Shown: positions 1-6,252 of the stretch, in pieces
How positions within the stretch are numbered: the stretch's first letter is position 1
Layout: each line of letters starts with the position of its first letter
Source of the DNA: an uncultured Collinsella sp.
GTDB lineage: Bacteria; Actinomycetota; Coriobacteriia; Coriobacteriales; Coriobacteriaceae
DNA length: 19,769 nucleotides
Assembly (NCBI GenBank): GCA_900554135.1
Contig: USFU01000013.1
Coordinates: 1-19,769 of the forward strand
Reading direction: 5' to 3'
Made by a program: the position numbers and the translations under genes
The notes under the pieces: generated by a model
Databases searched by the model: none
What the model was told of the DNA's origin: nothing
Seen by the model: the letters and a program-made list of their open reading frames with translations, nothing else

Positions 1-41
1 TCGCCCTCGCTATACCACCATTCAAAGTTATCGATATCCAT
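1..41 (-). CDS. 5' end of an unidentified gene (truncated by the window edge)
   Basis: An ATG on the minus strand at 41-39 opens a frame that runs off the left edge after 13 codons (reads MDIDNFEWWYSEG). An AAGGGG lies about 9 bases upstream, a reasonable ribosome binding site. The fragment is too short to name. It is transcribed away from the same intergenic region that ends the MerR gene, so it belongs to a separate downstream unit. Seen: start codon and binding site. Inferred: that it is a real gene. Confidence 0.45.
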   Translation of the reverse strand, partial: MDIDNFEWWYSEG

Positions 42-125
42 ACGGGGCGCCCCTTAAGCCTCGCAAATAAACACTTGCCAGCCTTATACCCCCAGATGGC
101 ACGGGAGCTCGCCGGCACAGACAGG

Positions 126-193
126 AAAAGCGTCACAACATTCGACGCTTTTCCTCGTTTTCGAGATTTTCATCAAATGTTGTGACGGTTTGG
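126..193 (-). repeat. 68-bp structured intergenic repeat, copy A (terminator-like)
   Basis: The same 68 bases occur again at 5050-5117, in the same orientation and again just past the 3' end of a minus-strand gene. A 12-bp inverted repeat, CGTCACAACATT with AATGTTGTGACG, encloses a small CTCG/CGAG hairpin. An alternative pairing AAAAGCGTC with GACGCTTTT is also possible. Read on the minus strand, the outer stem is followed by GCTTTT, so it could end transcription of the MerR gene. Repetition and pairing are seen; terminator function is inferred. Confidence 0.8.
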
Positions 194-213
194 GCAGCAG
201 CCACACCACGAAT

Positions 214-240
214 GTGACAAAGGGACTGTCCCTTTGTCAC
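214..240. repeat. Perfect palindrome over the stop codon of the MerR gene
   Basis: GTGACAAAGGGAC is followed after one base by its exact reverse complement, GTCCCTTTGTCAC. The palindrome includes the TGA stop of the MerR gene (complement of 237-239). A degenerate version sits at 5120-5147 over the stop codon of the fusion gene, so this appears to be part of a composite repeat with the 68-bp unit. A related fragment, GACAAAGGGGGCAGG, is at 6168-6182. Confidence 0.7.
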
Positions 241-1106
241 ATCTGGAGGGTAACAGGGATTTGGATGCAGCAAAAGTCCTCTTGGTGGGACTCGTCGTAG
301 CTCGTGGTATCGAGGTAGCAAAAGTCGAAAGCGTTGCCAACGGGCTGGAGCGCGTGCTCGTCCATGCAGGCAACGATGGCGCGGATGCCCTCGGGCTCGT
401 ACGGCATACCCCAGCGGCTCATGCACAGGTATGTGCCCTCGGGCAGCACTTCGATGCCGATCTCTGCCAGCTCGGCGGGATCGCTCGGCAGCAGTTCCTC
501 GGCACCGCGCGGCAGCACGGCAAAGGAGCCCGCGCCGGCGATAGGGTCGTCGGAATGCAGCGCCTCACGACGCAGCATGGCACCCCAGCCGCGCATAGGG
601 CGCGTGCCCGTCAACGCACGCATGCGCAGGATGGCCCGCATGAGCGTGGGGTGAAGCATCGAGCGGCCGCGCTCGATATCGCCTGGAAACTCCTCAAAGA
701 CCACGTAGCGACGCTCAAACTGCTTGAGCTCCGGCCTGCCCTCGCGCTCGCGCCAGTAAACCGCCTCGTCGTAAAAGCTCAGGCGCTCCTGCACGCTCGC
801 GCGCTCGGCTTTGAGGCCGGCGATCTGTTCATCGAGCGTTTGCACCCGCGAGCGCAGGTGATCGGTCATCTCGCTAATGTCGAACGTCGAGGCTAGGCGG
901 TCGATCTCATCGAGTTCGAGCCCTAGGTCACGTAGCATGCAGATCAGACGCATGAGCGGGATCTGCGTGGGCGAATAGAAACGGTAGCCCTTTTCGTTAA
1001 CCACGGCGGGTTTAAACAGACCGATCTTGTCGTAGTAGATGAGCGTTTGGCGCGAAACGTTAAACAAGCTCGCCATCTCGCTAATCGCATACATGCCCGT
1101 CTGCAT
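237..1106 (-). CDS. MerR-family transcriptional regulator with C-terminal effector-binding domain
   Basis: The 289-residue protein has an N-terminal MerR winged helix-turn-helix at about residues 5-75 (YAISEMASLF, then IYYDKIGLFKP and GYRFYS). A helical dimerisation segment follows at about 80-118, then a roughly 160-residue C-terminal region resembling GyrI-type small-molecule binding domains. I chose the ATG at 1106 because GGAGG lies just upstream; the longer frame to 1169 has no binding site and adds 21 unrelated residues. The gene sits directly after ubiX on the same strand, 77 bases apart with a hairpin between, and MerR-type operators occur in two promoters of this locus. It is therefore the likely local regulator, sensing an aromatic acid or its product. 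The ligand is unknown. Confidence 0.88.
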   Translation of the reverse strand: MQTGMYAISEMASLFNVSRQTLIYYDKIGLFKPAVVNEKGYRFYSPTQIPLMRLICMLRDLGLELDEIDRLASTFDISEMTDHLRSRVQTLDEQIAGLKAERASVQERLSFYDEAVYWREREGRPELKQFERRYVVFEEFPGDIERGRSMLHPTLMRAILRMRALTGTRPMRGWGAMLRREALHSDDPIAGAGSFAVLPRGAEELLPSDPAELAEIGIEVLPEGTYLCMSRWGMPYEPEGIRAIVACMDEHALQPVGNAFDFCYLDTTSYDESHQEDFCCIQIPVTLQM

Positions 1107-1138
1107 AGGTCCTCCCGACACATCCCTTTTGCGCACAA

Positions 1139-1166
1139 AGCCCGCCGCCCACAGGGGCAGCGGGCT
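1139..1166 (-). terminator. Hairpin between ubiX and the MerR gene
   Basis: AGCCCGC at 1139-1145 pairs with GCGGGCT at 1160-1166. After one mismatch GCCC pairs with GGGC around a four-base loop. On the minus strand the stem is followed only by TTTG, so it is a weak terminator at best. It may reduce read-through from ubiX into the regulator gene. Confidence 0.45.
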
Positions 1167-1183
1167 CAAACACTACTCGTATC

Positions 1184-1777
1184 CTACCCTAAAGACGCCC
1201 ATGACCAGCGCTTATAGTTTGCGCATGACACGCCGACGGCCTCTAGCGCCTTGGCGGCGATGTGATGCACCGCGTCGTCGAGCGTGGCGGGGCCGTTGTA
1301 AAACGTGAGCATGGGCGGCATGAGCATGACGCCCGGTACGCGCGCCAGGCGCGCCATGTTGTCGACGTGAATGGCGCTGAAGGGCGTCTCGCGCACCATG
1401 AGCACCAGGCGGCGCTGCTCTTTCATCTGCACGTCGGCCGCGCGCAACAACAGGTTTTCGCTGTAGCCGCTCGCAATGCCGGCGAGCGTCTTCATGGAGC
1501 AGGGGGCCACGATCATACCGTCGACCGGATAGGTGCCGCTTGCGATGGCGGCGCCGATGTTCTTGTTGTCGTAGACCACATCGGCGTGCGCGACAAACTC
1601 GTCGAGCGTCATGCCGAGCTCCTGCTCGATGGTGATCTCTCCCCCGCGCGTGACGACAAGCGCCGACTCGGCACCGGCCTGACGCAGGCATTTGAGGCAC
1701 TCAAGGCCCAGCGCGGCACCGCTGGCGCCAGACACGCCAACGACAATGCGACGGGGACGGACAGAAGACTCAGGCAT
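1184..1777 (-). CDS. ubiX: UbiX-family flavin prenyltransferase
   Basis: The 197-residue protein is a UbiX/Pad1 flavin prenyltransferase, which joins a dimethylallyl group to FMN to make the prenyl-FMN cofactor of UbiD enzymes. Visible hallmarks are the flavin-binding GVSGASGA at residues 14-21, APCSMKTLAGIASG at 91-104, the ENLLLRAADV helix at 107-116, RETP at 129-132 and Y160 in FYNGP. R129, E130 and Y160 match the known prenyl-phosphate site by family pattern. Length is normal for the family. AAGGAG sits about seven bases before the ATG. It starts 33 bases after the UbiD gene on the same strand, so the two are almost certainly co-transcribed; the equivalent in Lactobacillus gallate decarboxylase is LpdB. 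Confidence 0.95.
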   Translation of the reverse strand: MPESSVRPRRIVVGVSGASGAALGLECLKCLRQAGAESALVVTRGGEITIEQELGMTLDEFVAHADVVYDNKNIGAAIASGTYPVDGMIVAPCSMKTLAGIASGYSENLLLRAADVQMKEQRRLVLMVRETPFSAIHVDNMARLARVPGVMLMPPMLTFYNGPATLDDAVHHIAAKALEAVGVSCANYKRWSWASLG

Positions 1778-1810
1778 GACGGCTCCTTAACTACTTGGTA
1801 GGGCTACTTA

Positions 1811-3298
1811 CTAGAAAGCAATCTCCTTGGCCCACTTGTCTGTGTCGATCTCCATGAACTGCGAGCGAATGAAGTTCTTCTTGAGGTCGAACGGGACCGT
1901 GCAGTCGAAGATGGCCTTGCAGGCGATGCCGTGCTCGCGGATCGTGGGGTCGAACGCGGGGTCGTTGGACGGATCGAGCACGTGGCAGTGGCAACCGGGG
2001 ATGGTGATGAGGTCCACGTCGGCCTGGAAGCGCGTGGTCATGGCCCACATCACGTCGCTCATATCGAAGATATTGACATCCTCGTCAACAAGGATGACGT
2101 GCTTGAGCTCGGAGAATGCCGAGAAGGCGAGCATGGCGGCGTTGCGCTGACGGCCCTCGTCATTTTTGCTCGACTTCTTGAACTGCATGATGGCAACGAA
2201 CTTGCCGCCGCCGCAGGGGGCAGCGTGGACGTTGAGCAGGCGGCCCGGGATGGCGGTCTCGACCATCTTGTAGATGGATGCCTCGGTGGGGATGCCGGCC
2301 ATGGACACGTGCTCGTGCGAGGGACCGATGCAGCTCTCCATGATGGGATTGACGCGCGTGGTGACGGCGGTGATCTTGATCACCGGGCAGACCTTGGCGC
2401 CACCGGTGTAGCCGGGGAACTCGGGCATGGCGTAGCCGTGGCCGTTGACGTCCTCGTTGATGGTCTCGTCGTGCATGAGGTAGCCCTCGAGCACGTACTC
2501 GGCATTGGCGATGCACTTCTGCGGAACGGTGACGCAGTCGGCAAGCTCGACAGCGTGGCCGCGCAGGGCGCCGGCAATTTGCAGCTCGTTGAAGCCGAGC
2601 GGTGTGGTGGGAGCCTCAAAACCGCAGCACATGTACACGGCGGGGTCCAAACCGATGGAGATGGAGATGGGCATATCCTCGCCACGCTGGCAGTACTCGT
2701 CAAAGAACGCGCCCAGGTGACGGCTGCCGGGGGTAATCCACATGGCGAGCTTGTCCTTGTCGACGCAGGAGAAACGGTGGATGGTCACGTCGGACTGGGA
2801 GCCGTCGGGGCTCGTGCCGTAGGCGAGGCCCATGGTGATGTAGGGGCCGCCGTCGACGGGCGTGTTGGTAGGAGCGGGAACGATCTTGCGCAGGTCAAAG
2901 CCCTCGTCGGTCGCCTTGTACACGACCTCTTGGCAGTCGACGTGCGCACCCTCGGCGATCTGCTCGGGCGCGATCAGGTTCTCGAAGCGCTTACCGATCT
3001 CGAGGCCCAGGTGCTCCTCATCCAGGTCGAGCAGGGCGGCAACGCGCTTGCGGCTGGCAAGCATGCCGATGCAGACCTTGGCGTCGTCAAAGCCCTTGAC
3101 GTTGTTGAAGACCATCGCCGGACCCTCTTTGGTCGGACGCATAACGGTGCCGCCGGCACCGACGTGGCGATAGACGCCCGAAACCTCGGCATCGGGATCG
3201 ACCTGGGTGTCGGTCTCGAGCAGCTGGCCCGGCATCTTGCGCAAAAAGTCGAGTGCGGAGCGCAGGTCGTGGATCTGGGAAGCATCGGTAGTGGACAT
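1811..3298 (-). CDS. lpdC: UbiD-family aromatic acid decarboxylase, LpdC (gallate/protocatechuate) type
   Basis: The 495-residue protein has UbiD-family features through its whole length and strongly resembles LpdC gallate decarboxylase and related hydroxybenzoate decarboxylases. Examples are GVYRHVGAGGTV at 41-52, APTNTPVDGGPYIT at 142-155, SDVTIHR at 169-175, NIGLDPA-like GLDPA at 216-220, LEGYLMHDE at 270-278, the AMPEFPGYTG block at 290-299, SMAGIPTEASI at 332-342 and LVDEDVNIFDM at 403-413. R175 and E271 fit the catalytic Arg/Glu positions. It would remove CO2 from a hydroxylated benzoic acid using prenyl-FMN in the cytoplasm. The ATG at 3298 has AAGGAG upstream; an extension to 3376 lacks support. 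No separate small LpdD gene follows; that domain is in the fusion gene at 5144-6091. The exact substrate cannot be read from sequence. Confidence 0.93.
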   Translation of the reverse strand: MSTTDASQIHDLRSALDFLRKMPGQLLETDTQVDPDAEVSGVYRHVGAGGTVMRPTKEGPAMVFNNVKGFDDAKVCIGMLASRKRVAALLDLDEEHLGLEIGKRFENLIAPEQIAEGAHVDCQEVVYKATDEGFDLRKIVPAPTNTPVDGGPYITMGLAYGTSPDGSQSDVTIHRFSCVDKDKLAMWITPGSRHLGAFFDEYCQRGEDMPISISIGLDPAVYMCCGFEAPTTPLGFNELQIAGALRGHAVELADCVTVPQKCIANAEYVLEGYLMHDETINEDVNGHGYAMPEFPGYTGGAKVCPVIKITAVTTRVNPIMESCIGPSHEHVSMAGIPTEASIYKMVETAIPGRLLNVHAAPCGGGKFVAIMQFKKSSKNDEGRQRNAAMLAFSAFSELKHVILVDEDVNIFDMSDVMWAMTTRFQADVDLITIPGCHCHVLDPSNDPAFDPTIREHGIACKAIFDCTVPFDLKKNFIRSQFMEIDTDKWAKEIAF

Positions 3299-3441
3299 AG
3301 CGTGCTCCTTTCGGGAGAGTGCCCGGCGGCGAGGATGCCGCCGGGCTGGGTAACGTAGTGGGGCCGCGGCGCTCATAGATGGGACGCTCGGCCACTCGCA
3401 GTTCGAGCACTCGGCTGCTTACAGCCCAAGCGCTCGACCGC

Positions 3442-4899
3442 TTACATCAGGCCAAAGAGGTGGAACCAGGCGGCCTCGACCAGCACGACGATAAAGACGA
3501 CCGCAGTGAGGGGAATGCCCATGCGCATAGCCTCTTTGGAGGTGTAGCCGCCGGCGTCCTTGCCCTCGCCGATAAGGATCGGCAGGTTGTGGAACGGCAG
3601 GATGTAGTGGATGTTGATGGACGTGAAGACGATGAGCGCCACGGCGAGCGGGCTCACGCTGGAGCCGGCCGCGAAGCTGATGAACGCCGGCACGCACACG
3701 CCGAGCACGGCCATGACCGAGCCCATGAACATGTGGATGATCATGGAGAGCGCGGCGACAAGCAGGGCGAACAGGAAGATGTTCTCGGGCACGGAGCTGG
3801 GAAGCACGACATCGGCGATCCAGGCGTTCATGCCGGTGGCACCGCCCACGGAACCCACGGCCATGGCGGCCGTCAGGAACATGAGGGACTTGATGTCGAC
3901 AGCGTTCCAGCTGGCGGGGGTAAGGACCTCGCCGATGATGGGCATGGCGAGCGCGACACCGATGGCAAGTGTCACCCAGCCGATGTAATCGCCCGAGACG
4001 GTGAGCCACAGCGCGATGGCGATGACAAGCCACACGATGGTGCGGATCTCCTTGACGGAGAGCTTACCGAGCGCGGCCTGCTTGGCCACGATCCGCTCGC
4101 GATCGTAGACGAGCTCCTTGCTGGGCTTAAAGAGGAAGAGGCCCAAGAACAGGGTACACAGCAGCGCAACCAGCATGGGCACGCTCATGTACAGGAACCA
4201 GTCGATAAAGGAAGGGCTCATGCCGCCGGCCTCGGCGCTGTACTGCGCAACAAGCGGGTTGAGCGTGGAGTCGCCCGTCAGGAAGAACATGGAACCCGGG
4301 GCGGCAGCGGCAAACACGAGGAATCCGAGCTTGCCGCGGTCATCGTCACCGTAGCCGGCGGACTCGGCGATGACCGAGACGACGGCGAGGATGAGGAAGG
4401 CGCGGGGGAACGGGTGCGGGATCAGCAGCGACAGCACAAAGGTGAGCGCGAAGATCGAGATGATGAGCGACTTGGCGTCGCGCACGAACTTGAGCATAAA
4501 CGCATAGGCGATGCGCTCGCCCAGCCCCGACTCCTTGACCGCGCTGGCGATGAGGTAGGCGCCGATGACGAGCCACATGGTAGCTTTGGTCCACGAGCCA
4601 AACGTGGAGGCGACCGTCGCCGAGATGCTCGCGGCGCCCGTGTCGTCCACGCACACCTTGAACAGAACGAGCAGCGCGCAGTAGAGCAGGCCCACAAAGC
4701 CCGGCTGTGCCACGCCACATGCCCAGAACACCACCGTGGCGAGCGTCAGTGCTAGACAGGTCTGAGCGCCGACCGTGAGCTCGACCGTCGAGCTCAGCTC
4801 CGCCAAAGGAAGAAACTTCACCAGCAAAAAGACAACGATACCCAGCACAAAGCCAATTTCGCGCTTGGTGATCTTAAACGCCTTCTTTTCCGCTTCCAT
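3442..4899 (-). CDS. DASS (SLC13)-family carboxylate transporter
   Basis: The 485-residue membrane protein has about 11-12 hydrophobic segments and the layout of the divalent anion:sodium symporter family. There is a charged N-terminus, an EAGGM loop mid-protein and conserved polar patches, GDSTLNPL around residues 225-232 and SVGGATGMNAW around 347-357. The family moves di- and tricarboxylates or related anions across the inner membrane. Because the gene precedes the UbiD and UbiX genes on the same strand (143 bases before UbiD), it probably imports the aromatic acid substrate or exchanges it for the product. The ATG at 4899 was preferred over 4950 because AAAGGTGG precedes it. A MerR-type promoter lies at 4984-5014. 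Confidence 0.88.
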   Translation of the reverse strand: MEAEKKAFKITKREIGFVLGIVVFLLVKFLPLAELSSTVELTVGAQTCLALTLATVVFWACGVAQPGFVGLLYCALLVLFKVCVDDTGAASISATVASTFGSWTKATMWLVIGAYLIASAVKESGLGERIAYAFMLKFVRDAKSLIISIFALTFVLSLLIPHPFPRAFLILAVVSVIAESAGYGDDDRGKLGFLVFAAAAPGSMFFLTGDSTLNPLVAQYSAEAGGMSPSFIDWFLYMSVPMLVALLCTLFLGLFLFKPSKELVYDRERIVAKQAALGKLSVKEIRTIVWLVIAIALWLTVSGDYIGWVTLAIGVALAMPIIGEVLTPASWNAVDIKSLMFLTAAMAVGSVGGATGMNAWIADVVLPSSVPENIFLFALLVAALSMIIHMFMGSVMAVLGVCVPAFISFAAGSSVSPLAVALIVFTSINIHYILPFHNLPILIGEGKDAGGYTSKEAMRMGIPLTAVVFIVVLVEAAWFHLFGLM

Positions 4900-4952
4900 C
4901 TCCCCACCTTTCTTGTTGGGGGCGCTCCGGATTCGCGGCCACGTTGCCACTT

Positions 4953-4981
4953 AAAAAGGGGCGCCCGTTATCGGACACCCC
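4953..4981 (-). terminator. Intrinsic terminator upstream of the transporter gene
   Basis: On the minus strand GGGGTGTCCG (4981-4972) pairs with CGGGCGCCCC (4967-4958) around ATAA. Two pairs are G-U, so the stem is complete only in minus-strand RNA; the plus strand would have two mismatches. TTTTT follows directly (4957-4953). It would stop read-through from the fusion gene. The promoter at 4984-5014 would start RNA near 4977, inside the 5' arm, so transcripts from that promoter would lack the first four G residues and should escape termination. Confidence 0.75.
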
Positions 4982-4983
4982 TT

Positions 4984-5014
4984 ACGTTGCGCTGTGTTGT
5001 GGCAATACAGTCAA
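4984..5014 (-). promoter_or_regulatory. MerR-type promoter/operator for the transporter-ubiD-ubiX unit
   Basis: On the minus strand a -35 element TTGACT (5014-5009) overlaps a palindrome, CTGTATTG-N3-CAACACAG (5010-4992). A 19-base spacer leads to CAACGT (4989-4984) as a poor -10 that keeps the key A and T positions. A long spacer filled by a dyad is the classic layout of MerR-activated promoters. The same arrangement is found at 6126-6156. The motif is seen; activation by the MerR protein encoded at 237-1106 is inferred. Confidence 0.6.
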
Positions 5015-5049
5015 GCGGGATTTTTGGATGAGAAGCGATCCTCTGGACA

Positions 5050-5117
5050 AAAAGCGTCACAACATTCGACGCTTTTCCTCGTTTTCGAGATTTTCATCAA
5101 ATGTTGTGACGGTTTGG
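5050..5117 (-). repeat. 68-bp structured intergenic repeat, copy B (terminator-like)
   Basis: Identical over 68 bases to 126-193 and in the same orientation, 27 bases past the 3' end of the fusion gene. The outer stem, followed on the minus strand by GCTTTTT, makes a plausible intrinsic terminator for that gene. Just upstream, 5120-5147 is a decayed copy of the palindrome found at 214-240 and overlaps the fusion gene's stop codon. Confidence 0.82.
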
Positions 5118-5143
5118 ATGTGGCAAAGGGACTGTCTTTTGTT

Positions 5144-6091
5144 TCACATAGCGAGATCCGTACGGATGGATGGGTCGCTGAGGGCCTCGCGGAGCCAGGG
5201 GGCCAGCTGCTCGGGGCGACCCCGCAGGTAGCCGTCGAGCTCGGGCGGGGCGACCGGGCGCACCTCCGAGATCTCCTCTTGGTTGATATGCAGCTCGCCC
5301 GGCTCAACATGGGCTACGAACACCTCGCACCATTCGCACTCGCAGCGGCCGTCGCCGTGGTCCTCGCGGTACACCACGTGTCCGAGGTGCTTGAGCTGAT
5401 CGGGCTCGCGCGTGATGCCAAGCTCTTCGTTGATGCGACGTGCCGTGGCGGCCGCGACGTCTTCCCCGGGGAGCGGATGGCCGGCACAGCCATCGGCCAG
5501 CACCCCGCCCCACAGGCGTTTGAGCGGACTGCGACGACAGAGCAGCAGGCGCGCGTCTTCGCCCTGGCCCTCGACCAGAAGCGTCAGAAATGCCTGATGC
5601 AGGATTCCCTCGCCGGTATGGGCCTCGATGCGGTCGACGGGGCCAAGCGCCTCGCCGGTCGCGGCATCGACCGCCACGACCTCGGCGCCTGCGCCGCCCT
5701 CATCCCAGCCGGCGCGCAGAATGCGGGCTGCGGCCTCCTCGAGCGCGGCGATGAGTTCCTTGGTGGTATCGAGCATGCGCCGCAAGTCGTCCGCGGTCGC
5801 GTTCTCCACATGAAAACCCGTGCTTGCAACTACCGGCACGCCAAAGCGCGTGGCCAGCGCCGCCGCAATATCGTGCGCCGGGATCTCGTCTCGATGGCAC
5901 GGAACGGCCAGGATGCTCACCGTCGCCGTGCGACCGGGCTCAGGGCGCGGAATGGCCTGCGCCGTGGCGCCCAGGTGCGCGAACTCGGGCGAGCAAGCGT
6001 ACACCGCCATGCCCCGCAGCGTCACCGTCAGCTGGGCCTCGAGCGCAAACTTGCCCTCGCCCACTGCAACCTTTGTCGTGTGCATACCCAT
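5144..6091 (-). CDS. Fusion of an LpdD-like prenyl-FMN chaperone domain with an IDI-like NUDIX domain
   Basis: The protein has 315 residues. Residues 1-125 resemble LpdD, the small partner of gallate decarboxylase thought to handle prenyl-FMN: VAVGEGKFALEAQLTV at 8-23, AHLGATAQAIPRP at 38-50, ATVSILAVPCHRDE at 56-69 and a FHVENAT stretch at 93-99. Residues 150-300 align with type I isopentenyl-diphosphate isomerase (NUDIX): metal-type His158 and His165 (AHTGEGILH), RRSPLKRLWGG at 186-196, GHPLPGE at 204-210, RRINEELG at 218-225, and ECEWCEVF with E251 and E253. The cysteine catalytic in E. coli IDI aligns with A203, while C202 is one residue earlier. AGGAG precedes the ATG at 6091; the longer frame to 6265 is not supported. 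The NUDIX part might supply or dephosphorylate dimethylallyl diphosphate for UbiX; this is inference. Confidence 0.85.
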   Translation of the reverse strand: MGMHTTKVAVGEGKFALEAQLTVTLRGMAVYACSPEFAHLGATAQAIPRPEPGRTATVSILAVPCHRDEIPAHDIAAALATRFGVPVVASTGFHVENATADDLRRMLDTTKELIAALEEAAARILRAGWDEGGAGAEVVAVDAATGEALGPVDRIEAHTGEGILHQAFLTLLVEGQGEDARLLLCRRSPLKRLWGGVLADGCAGHPLPGEDVAAATARRINEELGITREPDQLKHLGHVVYREDHGDGRCECEWCEVFVAHVEPGELHINQEEISEVRPVAPPELDGYLRGRPEQLAPWLREALSDPSIRTDLAM

Positions 6092-6125
6092 GGGATCTCC
6101 TGTCGCCCGCGGTTTACTCGAGACC

Positions 6126-6156
6126 ATCTTCACCTGTATTGCGACTATACAGGCAA
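6126..6156 (-). promoter_or_regulatory. MerR-type promoter/operator for the fusion gene
   Basis: On the minus strand TTGCCT (6156-6151) overlaps a palindrome whose plus-strand form is CTGTATTG-N3-CTATACAG (6134-6152). A 19-base spacer leads to GAAGAT (6131-6126). The offset of palindrome to -35 is the same as at 4984-5014. A conventional reading is also possible, TTGTCG (6172-6167), 17 bases, TATAGT (6149-6144), with the palindrome over the -10. Either way the dyad is well placed for control. RNA would begin 25-45 bases before the start codon. Confidence 0.6.
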
Positions 6157-6209
6157 GCGCAGCCTGCGACAAAGGGGGCAGGCACCTGACACATTCTGTT
6201 AGAGTTGCA

Positions 6210-6222
6210 GGGATTGAATCCC
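6210..6222. promoter_or_regulatory. Short palindrome upstream of the MFS gene
   Basis: GGGAT-TGA-ATCCC lies 30 bases before the chosen start of the efflux pump gene. It could be an operator or just a chance palindrome; no clear -35/-10 pair for the plus strand was found next to it. Confidence 0.25.
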
Positions 6223-6252
6223 GCTTATTCATGCGACATTGGAGTGACAACC

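Noticed and set aside
234..896. Long plus-strand frame opposite the MerR gene (similar long frames oppose the UbiD, transporter and other genes)
   Set aside because: These are mirror frames of GC-rich coding sequence; the minus-strand proteins have clear family motifs and binding sites, the mirror frames do not.
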